From an uncultured bacterium (GTDB lineage Bacteria > Patescibacteriota > Dojkabacteria > CALFHW01), in contig CALFHW010000140.1 in the NCBI GenBank assembly GCA_937876695.1, positions 1 to 24,727 of the forward strand: a stretch of DNA of 24,727 nucleotides, given 5' to 3'. Position 1 is the first letter of the stretch, and the number at the start of each line of letters is the position of its first letter. Below, piece after piece: positions 21,756-24,727 of the stretch. A program made the position numbers and the translations under genes. Below the pieces are notes generated by a model, which saw only the letters and a list, made by a program, of their open reading frames with translations, was not told the DNA's origin and searched no databases.

Positions 21756-21761
21756 ATACTA
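21756..21761 (-). promoter_or_regulatory. weak candidate -10 of comM
   Basis: TAGTAT (four of six consensus bases) ends 6 nt before the ATG at 21749 on the minus strand, matching the spacing at infB, dnaJ and tsaC-tsaE. No TGn extension or -35 supports it. Confidence 0.3.
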
Positions 21762-21800
21762 ATCTCTACTTCTGAAATATTCCTGAAGAATTTTGGTAGC

Positions 21801-21830
21801 TTGCATTAAATTTCTAGCTCATGTTAGAAT
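21801..21830 (+). promoter_or_regulatory. promoter of hsp20
   Basis: TTGCAT (21801-21806) and the extended -10 TGTTAGAAT (hexamer 21825-21830) are 18 bp apart. The predicted start near 21837 falls inside the CIRCE operator, so HrcA binding would block transcription. Confidence 0.65.
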
Positions 21831-21833
21831 TTA

Positions 21834-21860
21834 TTAGCACTCGGAGATCAAGAGTGCTAA
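21834..21860 (+). promoter_or_regulatory. CIRCE operator (HrcA binding site)
   Basis: TTAGCACTC (21834-21842), a 9-nt spacer, and GAGTGCTAA (21852-21860) match the CIRCE consensus at every arm position. CIRCE is bound by the repressor HrcA, whose activity depends on GroEL. It covers the hsp20 transcription start. The hrcA gene itself is not in the window. Confidence 0.95.
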
Positions 21861-21888
21861 TACTTAATTTATTATTCTTACATAAATT

Positions 21889-22314
21889 ATGAGACTTACA
21901 TTATCTAGAGATCCATTCACTATGCTCAACAGGATCCAAAACAGCATCTCCGAAGATGACTTCTTCAATATCAATTGGGATGACACCCAATTAGACATGT
22001 ACGAGAAAGACGACAAAGTCATTGTCACACTTAAAGCTCCTGGATTTGACGAAAAGAGTATCGACATTTCAATCGAGGACAACACTCTAACCATTACTGG
22101 GACTGTGGAGGCTGCAGACGAAGAAGAGGATAAAAAGCGCAAATACTACCGCAAGGAAATACGTAAGCAGTCATTTGCTAGGTCAGTCAGTCTGCCTACC
22201 AGGGTAATTGCAGATAAAGCAGAGGCAGAATTCAAAAACGGGATGTTGCACCTAACCCTACCTAAAGCTGCTGAGGCCTTGCCAAAGAAGATCCAGGTCA
22301 AGGTAAAGGCATAA
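21889..22314 (+). CDS. small heat-shock protein (Hsp20, alpha-crystallin family)
   Basis: ATP-independent holdase that binds unfolding proteins. The 141 residues comprise a short N-terminal arm (about 1-40), the alpha-crystallin domain (DMYEKDDKVIVTLKAPGFDE to AEFKNGMLHLTLPKA, with the AxxxNGxL signature), and a tail with KKIQVKV, an IxV form of the IxI oligomerisation motif. The start is the ATG at 21889, about 52 nt after the predicted transcription start; no Shine-Dalgarno is visible. Expression is clearly heat- or stress-controlled through the CIRCE element upstream. A GC-rich terminator follows. Confidence 0.95.
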   Translation: MRLTLSRDPFTMLNRIQNSISEDDFFNINWDDTQLDMYEKDDKVIVTLKAPGFDEKSIDISIEDNTLTITGTVEAADEEEDKKRKYYRKEIRKQSFARSVSLPTRVIADKAEAEFKNGMLHLTLPKAAEALPKKIQVKVKA

Positions 22315-22337
22315 AATTGTTTGTAAGATTTGTGTTA

Positions 22338-22369
22338 AAGTTGGGCCGGCGTTTATGCGGGCCCAACTT
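22338..22369 (+). terminator. rho-independent terminator of hsp20, overlapping the sortase stop
   Basis: AAGTTGGGCC (22338-22347) and GGCCCAACTT (22360-22369) form a perfect 10-bp stem with a 12-nt loop; CTTTAAG follows on the plus strand. The sortase stop codon (22353-22355, minus) lies in the loop and its last sense codons form the right arm. On the minus strand no T tract follows, so it serves mainly hsp20. Confidence 0.8.
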
Positions 22370-23042
22370 CTTTAAGTCTGAACTGTACAATTAGCCTAGC
22401 TGCCAGGCCGTTTTCGCAGGTCTGCAGAGTGAGCATGGGAAAGTTTGATTCGCCATTATAAACCCAGGTATCTTGTGGAGTTATCACGAAATTACGCCAG
22501 AACTCATAGACATAGCGTTTTCCGGCATAAATTATTTCGGCCCTATCGCCGGCCGCGATTTTATCTAACTGGTTAAAATAACCTATATTATTCCCTTGGT
22601 AGTTGCCCTCGCGATGGGCGAATAGATAGACATTACCATTGCTAACCGCTTCATCCGGAAGTCTAGTGTACATGCCATGGGCGATGGATTCATTTATCAC
22701 TGGGCCGTATACAGACTCACTAGCGGGATCGACATTCTCTACTACTTTATGAGATAACCCAATCTTGGGAATTACCAGTCTAAAGTCCTGTGTTTGTGAA
22801 GAGGCTAATATCTGGGGTAATCCATTCGTCGAGAAATCGCCGAGCACAATTCCAGATGAGGATTGGCCAGCGCTTACACCTGCTGCTACAGCTACTGTTC
22901 TAAAACCGGCCGATACCTCTCTCGGAGCTATAGTCCAACTGAATACAATTGAAAGCAGAGCCACCACCACAAGTGTAGTAATGATTTTAGAGTCGTTCTT
23001 GCGTAGACTGACCAACCAATTTTTCTGGGAACTCGTCAACAT
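22353..23042 (-). CDS. sortase (class D/E-like transpeptidase)
   Basis: Membrane-anchored cysteine transpeptidase that attaches surface proteins to the cell envelope or assembles pili. The 229 residues have an N-terminal membrane helix (about 20-40) with a short cytoplasmic basic start. A linker follows, then the catalytic domain: RLVIPKIGL, ESIAHGMYTRLPDEAVSNGN, catalytic His143 in YLFAHREGN, LDKIAAGDRAEIIYAGKRYVYEF, Cys209 in LTLQTCENG and Arg216. Class is uncertain; the layout resembles class D/E rather than A. No LPXTG protein is encoded in this window, so its substrate lies elsewhere. A sortase suggests a single-membrane, Gram-positive-like envelope. It has an extended -10 upstream and converges on hsp20. 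Confidence 0.93.
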   Translation of the reverse strand: MLTSSQKNWLVSLRKNDSKIITTLVVVALLSIVFSWTIAPREVSAGFRTVAVAAGVSAGQSSSGIVLGDFSTNGLPQILASSQTQDFRLVIPKIGLSHKVVENVDPASESVYGPVINESIAHGMYTRLPDEAVSNGNVYLFAHREGNYQGNNIGYFNQLDKIAAGDRAEIIYAGKRYVYEFWRNFVITPQDTWVYNGESNFPMLTLQTCENGLAARLIVQFRLKEVGPA

Positions 23043-23076
23043 AATCAGATATATACGGACCTAGTTAATACCCTAT

Positions 23077-23085
23077 AGTATAGCA
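23077..23085 (-). promoter_or_regulatory. extended -10 promoter of sortase
   Basis: On the minus strand TGCTATACT (hexamer 23077-23082) has a predicted start near 23070, about 28 nt before the ATG at 23042. No clear -35. The divergent gene at 23193 may use TATAAC at 23168-23173, which is weaker. Confidence 0.5.
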
Positions 23086-23192
23086 TTTTCGGTATATATT
23101 TGTCTATTGCTGCCAGCAAATGGTATCATGGTCATACACTCCCCAACATGTCCTAATTTTGGACTAGTATAACTTAATAATTTGATACAAAA

Positions 23193-23927
23193 ATGCAAAG
23201 CATTCAATCAGCAAAATCACCTGTAATTGCCCTTAAAACTGCCGCCAAAGAAGCAGAGTTAACCGGAATTGCAGCCATGGTCCTTTCACTGCGCAAGGCA
23301 GGCACTAAAAAGATCACTATTCTTACCGAAAATGAAGCTGGGGCTGGAGTTATCAAAAAGCTAGCTGGCGGCGAGATCGAAGTGGTCAAGGAGCTACCAG
23401 CTAAAAAATTCTTAATCTCATTCAAAAAAGATGGGAGCGAAGTAGAAAACGTCCAGTGGCAGCAGGATAATTCAGCTGTAAAGCTGTACGTGACTTTGGC
23501 TAGTGGCAAACTATCGCTAGCTGATATGCGACTTGAGTCACTTGGAGGGGACTTCGACGTACTGATTTTGCCTGCTATCAAGCAACTGAGCGAGTTAGGC
23601 ACTATCGCTGAAAAGAACGCCTCGGTATTTGCGGAAATGAAACTCCTGGGAGTGGGCGCAGACCTGAATCTAGGTGACAAATATGACTATAGCAGTATCT
23701 ATAACTCAAAACTCAGCACATTTGCAGAGCAGGTGTTCAAAGCGATCAATGAACAACTAGACCCTCAGATTGCGCAGCTTCTAGTTACTGGCATCATGTT
23801 AGAGACTAAAAACCTCACACAGGCAGTGATTTCCAGTGAAATCTTCCTCACAATGAAGAAATTAGTGGACGGCGGTGCCAAACTTGAGAAAATCGAAGCT
23901 ACTATTGCACAAACTAAAGCTAACTAA
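23193..23927 (+). CDS. DHH-superfamily-like protein lacking catalytic motifs, first of a tandem pair
   Basis: This 244-residue protein has no motif I metal site and no DHH triplet, but its order of elements resembles DHH phosphoesterases (NrnA type). There is an initial strand and helix (SPVIALKTAAKEAELTGIAA), and FDVLILPAIKQLSELG where those enzymes have a metal-bearing strand. VFAEMKLLGVGADLN occupies the DHH position, followed by LSTFAEQVFKAI. The block DPQIAQLLVTGIMLETKN aligns with the family's ATxLxTGIxxDT, Asp changed to Glu. An inserted segment (ENVQWQQDNSAVKLYVTL) is shared with the next gene. It is probably a non-catalytic relative that binds a nucleotide or a partner. The resemblance is by eye. 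A homologue follows at once. Confidence 0.6.
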   Translation: MQSIQSAKSPVIALKTAAKEAELTGIAAMVLSLRKAGTKKITILTENEAGAGVIKKLAGGEIEVVKELPAKKFLISFKKDGSEVENVQWQQDNSAVKLYVTLASGKLSLADMRLESLGGDFDVLILPAIKQLSELGTIAEKNASVFAEMKLLGVGADLNLGDKYDYSSIYNSKLSTFAEQVFKAINEQLDPQIAQLLVTGIMLETKNLTQAVISSEIFLTMKKLVDGGAKLEKIEATIAQTKAN

Positions 23928-23928
23928 G

Positions 23929-23951
23929 CCACTTAAACCTTAAAAAAGTGG
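23929..23951 (+). other. hairpin between the tandem DHH-like genes
   Basis: CCACTT (23929-23934) pairs with AAGTGG (23946-23951) across an 11-nt A-rich loop, starting just after the first gene's TAA. The right arm includes the GTG at 23948, one of two possible starts of the second gene, so it could affect translation or reduce readthrough. Confidence 0.4.
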
Positions 23952-24727
23952 GCGTGATTGCGGAAAAAACCATAATTCTACTCCCAAGTCTGCCTGGGGT
24001 TGATGAGCTATGTGCGGCGCTGATGATCGCTTGTGCGGATAAAGCAAATACTACAGTCTACACCGGACAAAAAAGTTACCCCACGCTCTACCATGAGTTT
24101 TTACAGCCTGACGGTGTGAAGTTTCTAGCACAACAAGATATCAATAAACAGATCGAGTTATCATTAAAACTATCCCCTGAAGATAGCGCGGTGAAGAATA
24201 TCCGTTGGGATAGCGACCAGTCGGAACTCAAGATATTTGTCGAGCTTGAGGAGAGAAAAGGATCAGCGGGTCAGGTTGATAGCAAGAATGACAAGGGCAT
24301 TGAGAGTCTAGAAGCTTCCACTATTACCGCCAAGCAAGTTGGATTTGATCACATATTGTCATTTGCCTCGAGTGCTGAAGAAATTGAGGATTATCCTATA
24401 CTGAGAGATTCCGGCAGGTTATTTGGGGGAAAACTAGTAAAGCTGGTTGCTGAAAACCCCGTAACTGCTAGCTATAGCTACCTGATGGCCAAGTCAACAG
24501 ACGGTAAGGCCGCACTAAATACTGAAAGCTCCAAGTATTACGAAATTGGACAAAAGTACTACAACAGTTACAAGTCTTCCGGATCCAGCTTATTCACTAC
24601 CAGCCAGGGCCAGCTTTTTAAGACAACTGATAAACAGGTGCAAATTCTACTAGACTTTTGGTCAGGTAAGCTAGAACTCGAGGAGGAAGGGCAGGTTTGG
24701 GAATTATTTGCCTTAATCATGCTCACA
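23948..24727 (+). CDS. second DHH-superfamily-like protein, paralogue of the preceding gene (3' truncated by window)
   Basis: The frame is open for 260 codons to the right edge. Starts are GTG at 23948 or GTG at 23954; no ATG lies early and the second avoids the hairpin. It parallels the preceding gene: KTIILLPSLPGVDELCAALM for the first helix, KNIRWDSDQSELKIFVEL for the shared inserted strand pair (VENVQWQQDNSAVKLYVTL there), FDHILSFASSAEEIEDY, then VKLVAENPVTASYSYLM where the DHH triplet and following helix would be. A charged linker (about 107-125, rich in Lys, Asp and Ser) is extra. Catalytic residues of DHH enzymes are again missing. The pair may form a heterodimer. The C-terminal part is not visible. 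Confidence 0.6.
   Translation, partial: MGVIAEKTIILLPSLPGVDELCAALMIACADKANTTVYTGQKSYPTLYHEFLQPDGVKFLAQQDINKQIELSLKLSPEDSAVKNIRWDSDQSELKIFVELEERKGSAGQVDSKNDKGIESLEASTITAKQVGFDHILSFASSAEEIEDYPILRDSGRLFGGKLVKLVAENPVTASYSYLMAKSTDGKAALNTESSKYYEIGQKYYNSYKSSGSSLFTTSQGQLFKTTDKQVQILLDFWSGKLELEEEGQVWELFALIMLT

Noticed and set aside
1..24727. UGA recoding (Gly) as in Gracilibacteria/SR1.
   Set aside because: Several genes end with TGA exactly at family-expected lengths and overlap the next start as ATGA or TTGA.
1..24727. Mobile elements, prophage or CRISPR.
   Set aside because: No transposase, integrase, phage gene, terminal inverted repeat pair or regularly spaced repeat array was seen; the short repeats are explained as promoters, hairpins or paralogue tails.

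Overview
The window reads as a stretch of bacterial chromosome from a small-genome, monoderm-like lineage, most likely Candidate Phyla Radiation (Patescibacteria, perhaps Saccharibacteria-like). That placement is inference from gene content: a short IF-2 with almost no N-terminal domain, a TsaC-TsaE fusion, a sortase, a CIRCE-controlled Hsp20, a cupin glucose-6-phosphate-isomerase-like protein, DHH-like proteins without a DHH motif, and little Shine-Dalgarno use. UGA is a normal stop (for example the ATGA junctions at 2656-2659 and 15444-15447), which argues against the Gracilibacteria/SR1 code. Genes are densely packed. No tRNA, rRNA, insertion sequence, prophage or CRISPR array was found.

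Layout. 1-1755 (minus): an ytxG/ytxH-like pair, thioredoxin, a small membrane protein and rpsO, cut by the left edge at its stop codon. 1814-3366 (plus): an alpha/beta hydrolase overlapping trmD. 3415-6421 (minus): infB, rhomboid protease and adk. 6575-10364 (plus): a DEAD-box-type helicase with a glycine/arginine-rich N-terminus, dnaJ and an unknown gene. 10528-12336 (minus): a tandem pair of unknown paralogues with acidic tails. 12430-16457 (plus): a GPI-like cupin protein, serS, a zinc-less mutM and a hydrolase-like gene. 16409-19220 (minus): HU, then the TsaC-TsaE fusion overlapping tsaD. 19562-20134 (plus): peptide deformylase. 20154-21749 (minus): YifB/ComM AAA+ ATPase. 21889-22314 (plus): hsp20 behind a perfect CIRCE operator. 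22353-23042 (minus): sortase. 23193-24727 (plus): two tandem DHH-like paralogues, the second cut by the right edge.

Functionally the window is mostly translation and its quality control: S15, IF-2, SerRS, TrmD and TsaC/E/D (both acting on tRNA position 37), deformylase, DnaJ, Hsp20 and an RNA helicase. Added to these are DNA repair and uptake (MutM, ComM), nucleotide balance (Adk), redox (thioredoxin) and envelope functions (rhomboid, sortase).

The most unusual signal is regulatory. At least nine start regions carry an extended -10 (TGnTATAAT-like), usually without a good -35. Several genes (infB, dnaJ, tsaC-tsaE, def, the genes starting at 12336 and 12430, perhaps comM) have a -10 hexamer ending only 5-8 nt before the start codon, which predicts leaderless mRNAs. 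HU, in contrast, has a perfect AAAGGAGG. All functional calls come from reading motifs by eye; no database search was run.
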